From CAVXDY01 sp963721335 (lineage in GTDB: Bacteria; Actinomycetota; Thermoleophilia; Miltoncostaeales; Miltoncostaeaceae), in NCBI GenBank assembly GCA_963721335.1, contig CAVRIV010000002.1:62001-126000 (forward strand): a DNA stretch of 64,000 nt, read 5' to 3'. This document shows, one piece after another, positions 1-14,197 of the stretch; the first letter of the stretch is position 1, and every line of letters begins with the position of its first letter. The translations under genes were made by a program, and so were the position numbers. The notes beneath the pieces are model-generated. The model ran no database searches. It saw nothing but the letters and a program-made list of their open reading frames with translations, and had not been told where the DNA came from.

Positions 1-742
1 GCGGCGGCTTCGAGCTGTTCTGCAACGGCGAGACCGACATCTCACGACGCCTCCGCCCCGATCAACGACGAGCAGATCGCCGCCTGCGAGGCGGGCGGCG
101 TCACGTACGAGGAGCTGCGCGTGGCCTCGGACGGCATCACGCTCGTCACCGGCAACGACCCTCGAACGTCGGCGGCGACGGCAACCTCACGCTCAAGCAG
201 CTCGAGGCGATCTGGGCCCCCGACTCCAAGATCAACAACTGGAAGGACATCCCCGGCCGGCAGCTTCGACGACGTGCCGCTCACGCTGGCGGGCGCCGAC
301 TCGCAGTCGGGCACCTACGACTTCTTCAACGAGAAGGTCCTGGGCGAGGACGCCGCGGGTGAGACGATCGAGCCCCGGCAGGACTACACCGCCTCGGCCG
401 ACGACAACGTCACGGTGCGCGCGGTGCAGAGCGCCGAGGGCGGCCTCGGGCTACTTCGGCTACACGTACTTCGAGGAGAACACGGACACGCTGAAGGACT
501 TCGCGATCGACGGCGTCAAGCCGACGGCCGAGACGATCACCGACGGCACCTACCCGCTGTCGCGGCCGCTCTTCATCTACGTGAAGCACGACCGCGCTGG
601 CGACCGGCCCGAGGTGAAGGCCTTCGTCCAGTACTACCTGGAGAACGCCATCACGCTCGCCGAGGAGCAGCAGTTCGTGCCGGCCCCGCAGGCCGACCTG
701 GACGCGGCCATCGCGAAGCTCGGGCGTAGGCTCGCCGCGTGA
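1..742 (+). CDS. pstS: Phosphate ABC transporter substrate-binding protein PstS, 3' part, frameshifted
   Basis: This is the periplasmic or lipid-anchored phosphate receptor that feeds PstCA. The 5' end lies outside the window. Reading across frames gives typical PstS blocks: GETDISDAS, INDEQIAAC, LTLKQLEAIW, GADSQSGTYDFF, GYTYFEEN, and a C-terminal YYLENAITLAEEQQFVP. At least four single-base shifts are needed, near 48 (extra A), 163 (missing C), 251 (extra C) and 448 (extra G). Every conserved block survives on one side or the other, so sequencing error is more likely than decay. The stop TGA overlaps the GTG start of pstC. Confidence 0.85.
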   Translation, partial: RRLRAVLQRRDRHLTTPPPRSTTSRSPPARRAASRTRSCAWPRTASRSSPATTLERRRRRQPHAQAARGDLGPRLQDQQLEGHPRPAASTTCRSRWRAPTRSRAPTTSSTRRSWARTPRVRRSSPGRTTPPRPTTTSRCARCRAPRAASGYFGYTYFEENTDTLKDFAIDGVKPTAETITDGTYPLSRPLFIYVKHDRAGDRPEVKAFVQYYLENAITLAEEQQFVPAPQADLDAAIAKLGRRLAA

Positions 743-1681
743 CGACCGCCGGACCCATCCCGCTCGCCGGGCCCGGCGGGCCTTCGCAGGAACCGCCGCC
801 GCCCCCTGGAGCAGGTCACCCTCCTGCTCCTGGGGGCCGCGGCGCTCGTCTCGGTGCTGGTGACGGTCGGCATCGTCTTCACGCTGCTCGGGGAGGGGCT
901 GCCGTTCTTCACCGACGGCGGCGTCGGCCTCTGGGACTTCCTCAGCGGCACCACCTGGCAGCCCAACGCCGAGAAGTTCGGCGTGCTGCCGCTCCTGGTG
1001 GCGTCGCTGTGGATCGCCGGCATCGCGGCCGTCGGTGGCGATCCCGCTCGGGCTCGGGGCCGCGATCTACCTCTCCGAGTACGCGCACGAGCGCGTGCGC
1101 CGCACGGTCAAGCCGATCCTCGAGCTGCTCGCCGGCATGCCGACGATCGTGCTCGGCTTCTTCGCCATCGACTCGCTGACGCCGTTCCTCCAGGACCTCG
1201 GCGTGATCGGCAAGGGCCAGCTCTTCAGCGCCCTGTCGGCCGGCATCGTCGTGGGGCTGCTGATCACGCCGTTCATCAGCTCGCTCTCGGAGGACGCGAT
1301 GCGGGCCGTGCCGCGCGCGATGCGGGAGGGGGCCTACGGCGTCGGGGCCACCAAGCGGGTCGTGGCCATCGCGGATCGTGCTCCCGGCCGCGCTCTCGGG
1401 GGTCGTGGCGTCGATCGTGCTCGGCATCTCCCGGGCGGTGGGGGAGACCATGGCCGTGACGCTGGCCGCCGGCACGCAGCCGCGGCTGACCAGCGATCCG
1501 ACCGAGCGGCATGCAGACGATCACGGCCTACATCGTCGCGATCTCCAAGGGTGAGGCCACCCGGGGCACCGTGCAGTACAAGTCGATCTTCGCCGTCGGC
1601 ATGCTGCTGTTCGTGGTCACGCTGATCATCAACATCGTCGCGCTGCGCTTCGTGCGCCGCTTCCGGACCGTCTACCAGTAG
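739..1681 (+). CDS. pstC: Phosphate ABC transporter permease PstC, frameshifted
   Basis: Inner-membrane permease subunit of the Pst importer. Recognisable segments are LEQVTLLLLGAAALVSV (first membrane span), PLGLGAAIYLSEYA, ILELLAGMPTIVLGFFA, the EAA-like loop AMREGAYGVGATK, and a C-terminal span ending FVRRFRTVYQ. The GTG start overlaps the pstS stop. Single-base shifts near 780, 1033, 1370 and 1508 are needed to join the parts. The order pstS-C-A-B is standard, which supports the assignment despite the broken frame. Confidence 0.85.
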
Positions 1682-1690
1682 GGGCGCCGA

Positions 1691-2741
1691 GTGGCCGTCG
1701 ATCTCCCCCAGCCCGTCGTCTCGCCGCACCGGCCCCTGCGCCGGAAGCGCGATCCGCTCGGCCGACGCCCTCTTCCACGGCGTTCGCGCTCGGCGCGGTG
1801 CTGATCGCGCTGGGGGCGCTCGCCTGGCTCCTCGTCTCGATCCTCACCTCGGGCGCGGGCGCCCTCACCTGGGACTTCCTCACCGACCCGGTGTCCACGA
1901 GCCCCGACCGGGCGGGCTTCTACTCGGCGCTCCGCGGATCGTTCGTCCTGATGATCATCGTCGTCGTCGTCGCGATCCCGATCGGCTTCGCGGCGGCCAT
2001 CTACCTGGAGAAGTTCGCCGCGGTCAGCCGCGCCCAGCTCACGAGCGGCGGCGCTCCTGCGGCAGCGCAAGCTCCGCGAGGCCGAGGCGGCCGGCGCTCT
2101 CGGGCGTGCCCCTGGCGCTGCGGCGGCTGAGGGTCAAGGGCAGCTTCGCCTGGGCGCGCGTGGGCCCGCCGGTCAACAACGCGATCGAGGTCAACATCTC
2201 GAACCTCGCCGCCGTGCCCTCGATCATCTACGGGCTGCTCGGCCTGGCTCTGTTCGTGACCTTCGTCGGCCTGAACAAGTCCCTGCTCGCCGGGGGCCTC
2301 ACCCTGGCGCTGCTCGTGCTGCCGATCGTCATCATCGCCAGCCGCGAGGCGATCCGGGCCGTGCCGGTCTCGATCGAGCAGGGCGCGATGGCGCTCGGCG
2401 CCTCGAAGTGGCGCGCCGTCTCGCGGCAGACGGTGCCGGCCGCCTTCCCGGGAATGCTCACCGGCACCATCCTGGCCATGTCCCGCGCGATCGGCGAGGC
2501 GGCCCCGCTGATCGTGGTCGGCGGCGTGGCCTTCGGCACGCAGCTGCCGAGCGTCAACCCGCTCGAGTCCAACGACACGCCGCTCTTCGCGATGCCCCTC
2601 CAGATCTTCGACTGGGCCGACCGGCCCCAGGCGTCCTTCCTGGAACTTGCCGGAGCGGGCATCATCGTCTTGCTCGCGGTGCTCATCCTGATGAATGCTG
2701 TGGCAATCTTCCTGCGCAACAAGTACAGCAGACGCTGGTAA
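1691..2741 (+). CDS. pstA: Phosphate ABC transporter permease PstA, frameshifted, with a cytoplasmic insertion
   Basis: Second permease subunit. The intact 3' part (2106-2741) carries NNAIEVNISNLAAVPSIIYG, the EAA-like loop ALGASKWRAVSRQTVP and ISRAIGEAAPLIVVGG-type sequence close to the family. The upstream part has a first span and IPIGFAAAIYLEKFA. Between IYLEKFA and AIEVNISNL lie about 50 residues, mostly charged and helical (LLRQRKLREAEAAG in one frame), where most PstA proteins have roughly ten. Frameshifts fall near 1765, 2045 and 2105. GTG start, 9 nt after the pstC stop. Confidence 0.82.
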
Positions 2742-2752
2742 GGAGACCGACC

Positions 2753-3643
<891 letters not shown>

Positions 3644-3706
3644 TCCCCCCTCGGGAGGAGCCCCAGGTCACCACCGGGGGGCGATGATCCGGGCCCCGGG
3701 CGCGCC

Positions 3707-3712
3707 TAGCGT
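3707..3712 (+). promoter_or_regulatory. -10 box of a leaderless promoter
   Basis: TAGCGT ends 8 nt before the ATG at 3721, so the mRNA probably starts at or next to the start codon. There is no Shine-Dalgarno sequence. The same spacing recurs at many genes in this window. Confidence 0.5.
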
Positions 3713-3720
3713 GATCGGGC

Positions 3721-4245
3721 ATGGAGTCCTCCCTACCCGCCCGTCGCCCGTGGCTCTCGCCTCGCGCGCGGCGCACCGCGCTCGTGGCCCACATCGTCGT
3801 CTCCGTGGGATGGATCGGCCTCGAGGTGGCGCTGCTCACGCTGGGCGTCACCGGCGTCGCGACCGGCGACCCGCAGACCCTGCGGGCGGCCTATGTGGCC
3901 GCCGGGGTGCTCGGCGCGGCGTTCATCATCCCCACCGCCGCGGCGGCAGTGGCCACGGGACTGGTGCTGGGATGGGGGACCAAGTGGGGCGTCCTGCGCC
4001 ACTGGTGGGTGATCGCGAAGCTCGTCATCACGATCGCGCTCCTCGCCGGCGGAACGGTGGTGGTGAACCGCCGCATCCAGGAGGCGGCTGACGAGGCGAC
4101 GACGCGGTCGCTGCCGGCGCTGGCATCGGACGGGGTCGGCGATGTCGCCTATCCGATCATCGGCGCGACCGCGGTGGGAACCCTCCTGCTGATCGTCGCG
4201 ACGGTGCTCTCGGTGGTGAAGCCGTGGGGCCGCAGGGACCGATAG
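3721..4245 (+). CDS. Four-span membrane protein, DUF2269-like
   Basis: 174 residues with four hydrophobic spans, at about residues 20-42, 54-80, 96-115 and 143-165. Features such as HIVVSVGWIGLEVALL and the segment KWGVLRHWWVIAKL resemble actinobacterial DUF2269-type proteins, whose function is not known to me. It is a single gene between pstB and the convergent aconitase gene. The start ATG is set by the leaderless -10 box. Function remains open. Confidence 0.7.
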   Translation: MESSLPARRPWLSPRARRTALVAHIVVSVGWIGLEVALLTLGVTGVATGDPQTLRAAYVAAGVLGAAFIIPTAAAAVATGLVLGWGTKWGVLRHWWVIAKLVITIALLAGGTVVVNRRIQEAADEATTRSLPALASDGVGDVAYPIIGATAVGTLLLIVATVLSVVKPWGRRDR

Positions 4246-4258
4246 CCCGCCGACGGGA

Positions 4259-6957
<2,699 letters not shown>

Positions 6958-7007
6958 TGGTGGCTCCTGGGTGCGGGTCGCGTGTCCGACCTCGAAGGGT
7001 ATCGCCG

Positions 7008-8690
<1,683 letters not shown>

Positions 8691-8697
8691 GTTTCCC

Positions 8698-8703
8698 AGC
8701 GTA
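8698..8703 (-). promoter_or_regulatory. -10 box of leaderless ettA promoter
   Basis: TACGCT on the minus strand ends 7 nt before the ettA ATG, with no Shine-Dalgarno sequence of note between them. Confidence 0.5.
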
Positions 8704-8810
8704 ACGAAGCGGCGCCGGCCCCGACGCTCAGTTCGAGGCGCGCTATCGTCGATGAGGACGGACGATGAACGAGCGCGCGGCGGGACCGCGCGATCCCCCG
8801 GGGAGGGGAC

Positions 8811-9032
8811 ATGACGACGATTTCGCGGGCTGCTGCCGACACCGGCTGCGTGGCCCATCTGAGCGCGGGCGGCTGGGGCCGCTATCACCGGCCCGACTGC
8901 CCGGAGGCGCCGCACCGCGGCGACCCCGGCGTGCGCCACCTGGTGCACGGGCCCTGGCGCTACCTGGCCGCCCACTGGCGGCCCTGCCCGCACTGCCGCC
9001 CGCCGGCGCCGAGCGAGCTCGAGGCCGCCTGA
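8811..9032 (+). CDS. Small Cys/His protein with an Ada-like metal-site pattern
   Basis: 73 residues. The segment RYHRPDCPEA and the later WRPCPHCRPP together resemble the YHx..C ... PCxxCxP pattern of the Ada-type metal-binding fold, also seen at the C-terminus of some secreted nucleases. Two C/H pairs could bind one zinc ion. The start ATG follows AGGGGAC closely. Nothing else in the sequence indicates function. It could bind DNA or simply be a structural zinc module. Confidence 0.6.
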   Translation: MTTISRAAADTGCVAHLSAGGWGRYHRPDCPEAPHRGDPGVRHLVHGPWRYLAAHWRPCPHCRPPAPSELEAA

Positions 9033-9103
9033 GCGATCCGGCATGGCCGGGGGCGGCTTCGCTACCGTTGAGCGTCGACGGCGGCGATCTGGAGGATGAC
9101 GCA

Positions 9104-9841
9104 GTGGATGTGACCGAGGCCACGTTCGATCTCGAGGTGATCGAGCGCTCGCGCGAGGTGCCCGTGGTGGTGGACTTCTGGGCGGCCTGGTGCGGGCCCT
9201 GCCGCCAGCTCACCCCCGTTCTCGAGGCCGCGGTCGAGCGGCGGGCGGGCGCCGTGGTGCTCGCGAAGGTCGACATCGACTCCAACCCGGCGCTGGCCCA
9301 GGCCAACCGCGTGATGAGCATCCCGCTGGTGAAGGGCTACCGCGACGGTGAGGCCGTGGCCGAGTTCGTGGGCCTGCAGCCACCGCCGGCCATCGACGCG
9401 TTCCTCGACCGGCTGGTCCCCTCCGAGGCGGACCGGCTGGTGGCGGCCGGCGACGAGGACTCGCTCCGGGCGGCGATCGCCGCCGAGCCCGCTCACGTGG
9501 GAGCGCGGGTGGCCCTCGGGCGCCTGCTGCTCGAGGAGGGGCGGCCCGAGGAGCTGACCGATCTCCTGGAGCCGGTCGCCTACGACCAGCGCGCCGCCGC
9601 GCTGCTGGCGCGCGCCCGCCTGGCCGGCGTGGACCAGCCGGACGTCGCCGCCGGCCTCGCCGCCCTCGATCGCGGGCAACTGGAGCTGGCGCTCGGCCAC
9701 CTGGTCGACGCCGTCGCGGTGGCCGATCCGGAGCTGCGCGAGGATCTGCGGGAGACGATGCTCGGCGTGTTCGCGCAGCTCGGCGAGCACCACCCGCTCG
9801 CGGTGCGGTTCCGCCGCCGGCTGGCGCAGGCGCTCTACTGA
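9104..9841 (+). CDS. Thioredoxin-domain protein with TPR-like C-terminus (YbbN/CnoX-like)
   Basis: 245 residues. Residues 1-105 are a thioredoxin fold with active site WCGPC and the cis-proline segment SIPLVKGY. Residues 110-245 are helical with repeated LLLEEGRPEEL and ALDRGQLELALGHL patterns, matching the tandem repeats of YbbN/CnoX proteins, which protect or refold oxidised proteins. The GTG start is chosen because GGAGG ends 8 nt upstream. It overlaps the following methyltransferase gene by four bases. Confidence 0.85.
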   Translation: MDVTEATFDLEVIERSREVPVVVDFWAAWCGPCRQLTPVLEAAVERRAGAVVLAKVDIDSNPALAQANRVMSIPLVKGYRDGEAVAEFVGLQPPPAIDAFLDRLVPSEADRLVAAGDEDSLRAAIAAEPAHVGARVALGRLLLEEGRPEELTDLLEPVAYDQRAAALLARARLAGVDQPDVAAGLAALDRGQLELALGHLVDAVAVADPELREDLRETMLGVFAQLGEHHPLAVRFRRRLAQALY

Positions 9842-10585
9842 GCACCGAGGGCGGCGCTCGGGCGACCAAGCCCGAGGCGCTGGACCTCTTCTCCGGACTC
9901 GCCGGGCCCGCCTACTCGCGCCGCGCCACCCTGCTCAGCCTGGGGCAGGAGCCGCGCTGGCACCGCTTCCTCGTGCGGCGCCTTCCGGTGGGGCCCGAGG
10001 ACCACGTGCTCGACGTCGCCACCGGCACGGGCGCCGTCGCCGCCGAGCTGGTGCTCCAGCACCGCTGCCGCGTGACCGGCATCGACCAGAGCCCGCCCAT
10101 GCTCGCCGCGGCCGCCGAGCGCCTCGCCGAGCTCGGCCTGACGCAGCGCGTGCGGCTCGTCGAGGGCGAGGCCGAGCGGCTGCCCTTCCCCGACGCGGGC
10201 GTTCGACGCGCTCACCGTCAGCTACCTGCTGCGCTACGTGGACGACCCGGGCGCGACCCTGCGGGAGCTGGTCCGGGTGGTGCGGCCCGGCGGGGTGGTC
10301 GCGAGCCTGGAGTTCGGCGTGCCGCCCCTGCCCCCCGCCCGCGGCGCCTGGCGCCTCTACACGGGCGCGCTGCTCCCGGCCGCCGGGCTGGCGACGGGGG
10401 GCCGGCCCTGGTGGCGCGCCGGGCGGTTCCTGCACCAGAGCATCCCCGACTTCTACCGGCGCCACCCGCTTCCCGCACTGCTCGACCTCCACCGGGCGGC
10501 GGGTCTCGACGCGGTGCGCGTGCGGCGCCTGAGCCTGGGCGGCGCGGTGGTGATCTGGGGCACGGTGGCCTCCCCCGGGACATGA
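9838..10585 (+). CDS. UbiE/menG-like SAM-dependent methyltransferase, one frameshift
   Basis: Class I methyltransferase with glycine motif VLDVATGTGAVAAEL, IDQSPPMLAAA, LPFPDAAFDALTVSYLLRYV and VRPGGVVASLEF, close to demethylmenaquinone methyltransferases. The match begins at DLFSGLAGPAYSRRA, so the gene starts at or very near 9838. The codon there is CTG, overlapping the previous stop as CTGA. Other pairs in this window use ATGA or GTGA, so a base error or a rare CTG start is possible. An extra base near 10200 breaks the frame. Quinone methylation is inferred from family resemblance only. Confidence 0.75.
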
Positions 10586-10667
10586 CCCTCCCGGGGGCCT
10601 GTACCCCCCTTTAGAGGGATGGCGCGAACCGTCCCCCCGGGGGGCGACGGGGCCCTCGGGCCGGTCA

Positions 10668-10673
10668 TACCCT
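10668..10673 (+). promoter_or_regulatory. -10 box of a leaderless promoter
   Basis: TACCCT ends 7 nt before the GTG at 10681, the recurrent leaderless spacing of this genome. Confidence 0.45.
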
Positions 10674-10680
10674 GGCCCTC

Positions 10681-10893
10681 GTGACCACTCGGATCGCCAT
10701 CGACGCCTGGGCCCGCGACGTCGCCGTCAGCGAGGCGCCGCGCGTGCGCCGCGCGGTGCAGGACGTCATCGTCGCAGGGGGCGGGTGCGCCGTGGCCCTC
10801 CACGTGGTCCGTCGCCGGCTCGCCCGGCTGACGCCCGACCAGCACGGCCTGTTGGTGGCGGCGATCGGGGAGGCCTACGAGTCCGCCGCCTGA
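10681..10893 (+). CDS. Small hypothetical protein
   Basis: 70 residues, GTG start set by the leaderless -10 box. Arginine- and alanine-rich, with two predicted helices around VRRAVQDVIV and VALHVVRRRLARL. I recognise no family. Its stop codon lies inside a 10-bp palindrome shared with the convergent addA gene, which argues that this is a real transcription unit. Confidence 0.5.
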   Translation: MTTRIAIDAWARDVAVSEAPRVRRAVQDVIVAGGGCAVALHVVRRRLARLTPDQHGLLVAAIGEAYESAA

Positions 10894-10906
10894 GACCTCA
10901 GGCGGC
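10885..10906. terminator. Bidirectional terminator overlapping two stop codons
   Basis: Perfect inverted repeat with 10-base arms (GCCGCCTGAG and its complement) around AC. The left arm contains the stop codon of the gene at 10681, and the right arm that of addA. Only four bases separate the two coding regions. The stem is strong, but there is no T-run. Confidence 0.55.
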
Positions 10907-13900
10907 CGCCGTCCCCCCCGGGGATCCCGAGCCGGATGCGGCGACCTCATCGAGCAGTCGCAGCGCATCGATTGCGAGCGCATCCGGCTCCCCCGGGGTG
11001 GACTCCACCCCCGGCCGCAGGAACACGTAGGTGATGCGGTCCACCGGCAGCCCGGTGGCCGTGGTGAGCCCGGCGGCGTAGAGGCCGGCCTGGACGGCGT
11101 AGTCGGCCACCCGCTCCTCGACGCCGGCCGCCGGGACGTCGTCGGTCTTCCAGTCGACGATCTCCAGGGCCCCGTCGCGCGGGATCACGACGTCGATGAA
11201 GCCCTCGACCACGACCCCGTCCCGCGCGTGGGCGAAGGGCACCTCGCGGAGGGTCCCCGGCGCCGCCCGCGCCCGGGCGGCGGCCGGCGAGTCGAGCGCC
11301 GCCCGCACCAGCCGCGCCACCTCGTCGGCCCGCCCGGGGATCGCCTCCGCCACCGCCTGGGCGGCCGCGGCGGACACCACGGCGTCGTCTCCGGCGTCCA
11401 GGGGCAGGCTCTGCAGGCAGGCGTGGACGGCGCGGCCCACCCGGCTCCCGCCCCGCCCGCGCGACCACGGCTCGTCGCCCGCCCCGCCGCCCGGCTCCTG
11501 CGGCTCCCCCCCGGCCTCTCGGATGGCGCCGGACATCGCGGTGGCGCTCGTGTACTGGATGCGCGTGGCGCGCGCGACGAGGGCGTCGCGGGCGGCGGCG
11601 TGCTCCTCGGCTGAACCGGATGCCGGATCGACCGACAGGTCGCCGAACGAGCCCACCTCGCGCGGCGGGAACGCGGGAGGCGTCCAGGTCGGCGCGCACC
11701 GGTCGGCCCCGGCGACGAGCAGCCGTGCCGCCCCCGAGGCGGAGGCACTGGTCTTGTGATGCAGCGACACCACCAGGTGATCCCGCGCCCGCGTCGTCGC
11801 CACGTAGAGGAGCCGCGCGGCCTCGGCCGCCTGGTTGGCCTTCTCCCGGGCCTCGACGGCCGCCACGTCCCCGAGGGTGAGGCGGAGGTTCCGGCCCTTG
11901 GGGCCGATGTGGGCCACGACCTCGCCCGCGGCGAGCGAGACGGTCGGGGCCGCGGCGGGCTGGGGGGGCGATCCGATGCCGGCCAGGATGACGATGGGGA
12001 ACTCCAGCCCCTTGGCCGCGTGCACGGTCAGGATGCGCACGGCGTCCTCGTCGTCGTCGAGGCCGGTCCCGTCACGGTCGAAGAAGACGCCGCCGGTGCG
12101 CTGCTCGAGCCAGGCCACGAAGGCGCGGAGCCCCTGGGGCCGGTCGGCCTCGAAGGCGCGCGCCTGCTCCACGACGAAGCGGGCGCGCCGGTAGGCGTCG
12201 CGGGCGCCCGTGCTGACGAGTCCCACCTCGACGAGCCGCCGCTCGGCGATGAAGCCCTCCACGACCGAGGCCAGCGAACGGTCGTGCCGCCGCAGGTGAT
12301 GGGCGCGCAGGCACCGGAGGGCCTCGGCCACCATGCCGCGGCGGCCGTCCAGCGCGGGTGACAGGTAGTTGAAGCGAAGCCCGTCGCCGCGGTGCCGGGC
12401 CAGCTCGACGTCGGAGCAGGCGAACGCGGCGCTGCGCAGCGCGCCGACGACCGCCACCTCGTCGGCGGGATCGTCGATGGCCGTGAGGCAGTTGATGAGG
12501 TCGCGCAGCTCCTGGGTCTTGAACACCAGGCTGCCGCCCTCGACGCGGTAGGCCACGCCGGCCGCGCGCAGCGAGCGCTCCAGCGCGCTCAGGCCGGTGC
12601 GCGTCGGGATGAGGACGGCGACGTCGCGCAGGCGGGCCGTCCGCACCGACCCGTCGCGGTCCTGCACCTCCCAGCCCTGCTCCACCGCGGCCCGGCACGT
12701 GGCCGCGACGTCGGCGGCCTCGGCCATCCGCACGTCCCATGCCCGCTCGGGTGACGGGCCGCCCATGACCGCGACGCCGGGTCCGGCGAGCCGCTCGGCG
12801 CGCTCGCCCGTGATCGCCAGGTAGGGCGGTTGCAGCGAGGGGTCGGTCGTCTCCCCGATCAGCCGGCCCAGGACCTCGTTCACCCATTCGATCACCACGG
12901 TCCGGGAGCGGCGGTTCTCGGTGAGCTCCGGGAGCTCACCGCCCGCCTCCTCGATGCGAGCCCTCTCGGCCGCGTAGATCGCCATGTCGGCGCGCCGGAA
13001 GCGGTAGATCGACTGCTTGGGGTCGCCGACCAGGAAGAGCCGTCCCGGCTCCAGCGATCCGTCCGCCGCCTGCGCGAACGACTCGGCGATCTCGACCTGC
13101 CAGGGGTCCGTGTCCTGGAACTCGTCGATCAGCAGGGCGTCGTAGCGCTCGCGCAGGGCGGCGCGCACCGACGGGTCGTCGCGGAGCAGGTCGCGGGTCC
13201 AGAGGATCAGGTCGGTGAACACCAGGCTTCCCTCCCGTCGCCGCGCCGCCGCGTCCTCGAGGGTCACGCGGGCGAGCCACGGAAGGATCCCGGCCAGGGC
13301 CTCGGCGCGGGACCGCTCGTGGAGCGTCAGCATCCCGGCACCGGCGGCCGCGGCCCGGTCTCTCGCATCGCCGATGGCCGCCGCTCCGCCCCAGCGGCCC
13401 TGCTGGCCGGTGGTCCTGCACTTCTTCGCGTACAGGCCGGCGGCCTCGATCAGGCGCGCGTCGCGCTCCCAGTCCTCCGCGGCCGCAACCGCGTCGATCG
13501 AGGCGATCAGCGCGTGGATGTGGCCCAGCAGCGCGTCCTCGCTGTCCACCGTGCCGAGCGGCAGGGTCGTGAGGCCGGCGCGCAGGAGGCCGAGCTCGCC
13601 CCAGTCCGGCGCGAGCGGGGCCGGCGGGTCGGCGTCGATCGCCGCGGCGATGTCGGCGCGCTCGGCGAGCGTCACCGCCAGGGACCGCAGCCCGTCGATC
13701 GTGAGCCCGCGCGCGAGCGCGCGATCGAGCGCGACCCCATCGTCTCCATCGGGATCGACCTCCTCCAGCGCCGAGCGCCACCGCTCCTCGAACCGGCGCT
13801 CCTTCGCGAGCTCGTCGAGGACGGTCATCTCGGGGTCGATGCCCGCCTCCGCCGAGAACGCTCTCAGCAGCGCCTGCCCGAAGGAGTGGATCGTCGAGAG

Positions 13901-14197
13901 CTGAGCCCGGTCGAGGTCGGTGAGCGCCTGCCGGCAGTGCTCCCGCGCCTCGGCCGGTGCGCCCGCATCGCCCGCGTGGTCCTCGAGCCCGGTCCGGACC
14001 CGCTCGCGCAGCTCGGCCGCGGCGCGATCGGTGAACGTGATGGCGGCGATGCGCTCGATGCGGGTGCCGCGGGCGACGAGGGCGACCACGCGGTCCACCA
14101 GCGCGCGCGTCTTCCCGGTGCCGGCTCCCGCCTCCACCAGCATGGTGGCGTCGAGATCCTCGACGATCTGCCGGCGGGCGGCGGCGTCGGCGCTCAT
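10898..14197 (-). CDS. addA: AddA/UvrD-type helicase-nuclease subunit
   Basis: 1099 residues. SF1A helicase core: Walker A EAGAGTGKTRALVDRV (about 22-37), AAITFTDRAAAELRERV, Walker B ALLIDEFQDTDPWQVEIAE, VGDPKQSIYRFRRADM, and LTVHAAKGLEFPIV late in the core. The C-terminus is a PD-(D/E)XK nuclease with GFIDVV and EIVDWKTDD. With AddB it resects double-strand breaks for recombination. The ATG overlaps the addB stop by one base (TGATG), so the subunits are translationally coupled. A RecB-like or AdnA-like label is possible, but the AddB partner supports AddA. Confidence 0.9.
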   Translation of the reverse strand: MSADAAARRQIVEDLDATMLVEAGAGTGKTRALVDRVVALVARGTRIERIAAITFTDRAAAELRERVRTGLEDHAGDAGAPAEAREHCRQALTDLDRAQLSTIHSFGQALLRAFSAEAGIDPEMTVLDELAKERRFEERWRSALEEVDPDGDDGVALDRALARGLTIDGLRSLAVTLAERADIAAAIDADPPAPLAPDWGELGLLRAGLTTLPLGTVDSEDALLGHIHALIASIDAVAAAEDWERDARLIEAAGLYAKKCRTTGQQGRWGGAAAIGDARDRAAAAGAGMLTLHERSRAEALAGILPWLARVTLEDAAARRREGSLVFTDLILWTRDLLRDDPSVRAALRERYDALLIDEFQDTDPWQVEIAESFAQAADGSLEPGRLFLVGDPKQSIYRFRRADMAIYAAERARIEEAGGELPELTENRRSRTVVIEWVNEVLGRLIGETTDPSLQPPYLAITGERAERLAGPGVAVMGGPSPERAWDVRMAEAADVAATCRAAVEQGWEVQDRDGSVRTARLRDVAVLIPTRTGLSALERSLRAAGVAYRVEGGSLVFKTQELRDLINCLTAIDDPADEVAVVGALRSAAFACSDVELARHRGDGLRFNYLSPALDGRRGMVAEALRCLRAHHLRRHDRSLASVVEGFIAERRLVEVGLVSTGARDAYRRARFVVEQARAFEADRPQGLRAFVAWLEQRTGGVFFDRDGTGLDDDEDAVRILTVHAAKGLEFPIVILAGIGSPPQPAAAPTVSLAAGEVVAHIGPKGRNLRLTLGDVAAVEAREKANQAAEAARLLYVATTRARDHLVVSLHHKTSASASGAARLLVAGADRCAPTWTPPAFPPREVGSFGDLSVDPASGSAEEHAAARDALVARATRIQYTSATAMSGAIREAGGEPQEPGGGAGDEPWSRGRGGSRVGRAVHACLQSLPLDAGDDAVVSAAAAQAVAEAIPGRADEVARLVRAALDSPAAARARAAPGTLREVPFAHARDGVVVEGFIDVVIPRDGALEIVDWKTDDVPAAGVEERVADYAVQAGLYAAGLTTATGLPVDRITYVFLRPGVESTPGEPDALAIDALRLLDEVAASGSGSPGGTAAA

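Noticed and set aside
1..2741. pst genes as pseudogenes
   Set aside because: Each conserved block continues in another frame, and the indels are single bases in G/C runs. pstB beside them is intact.
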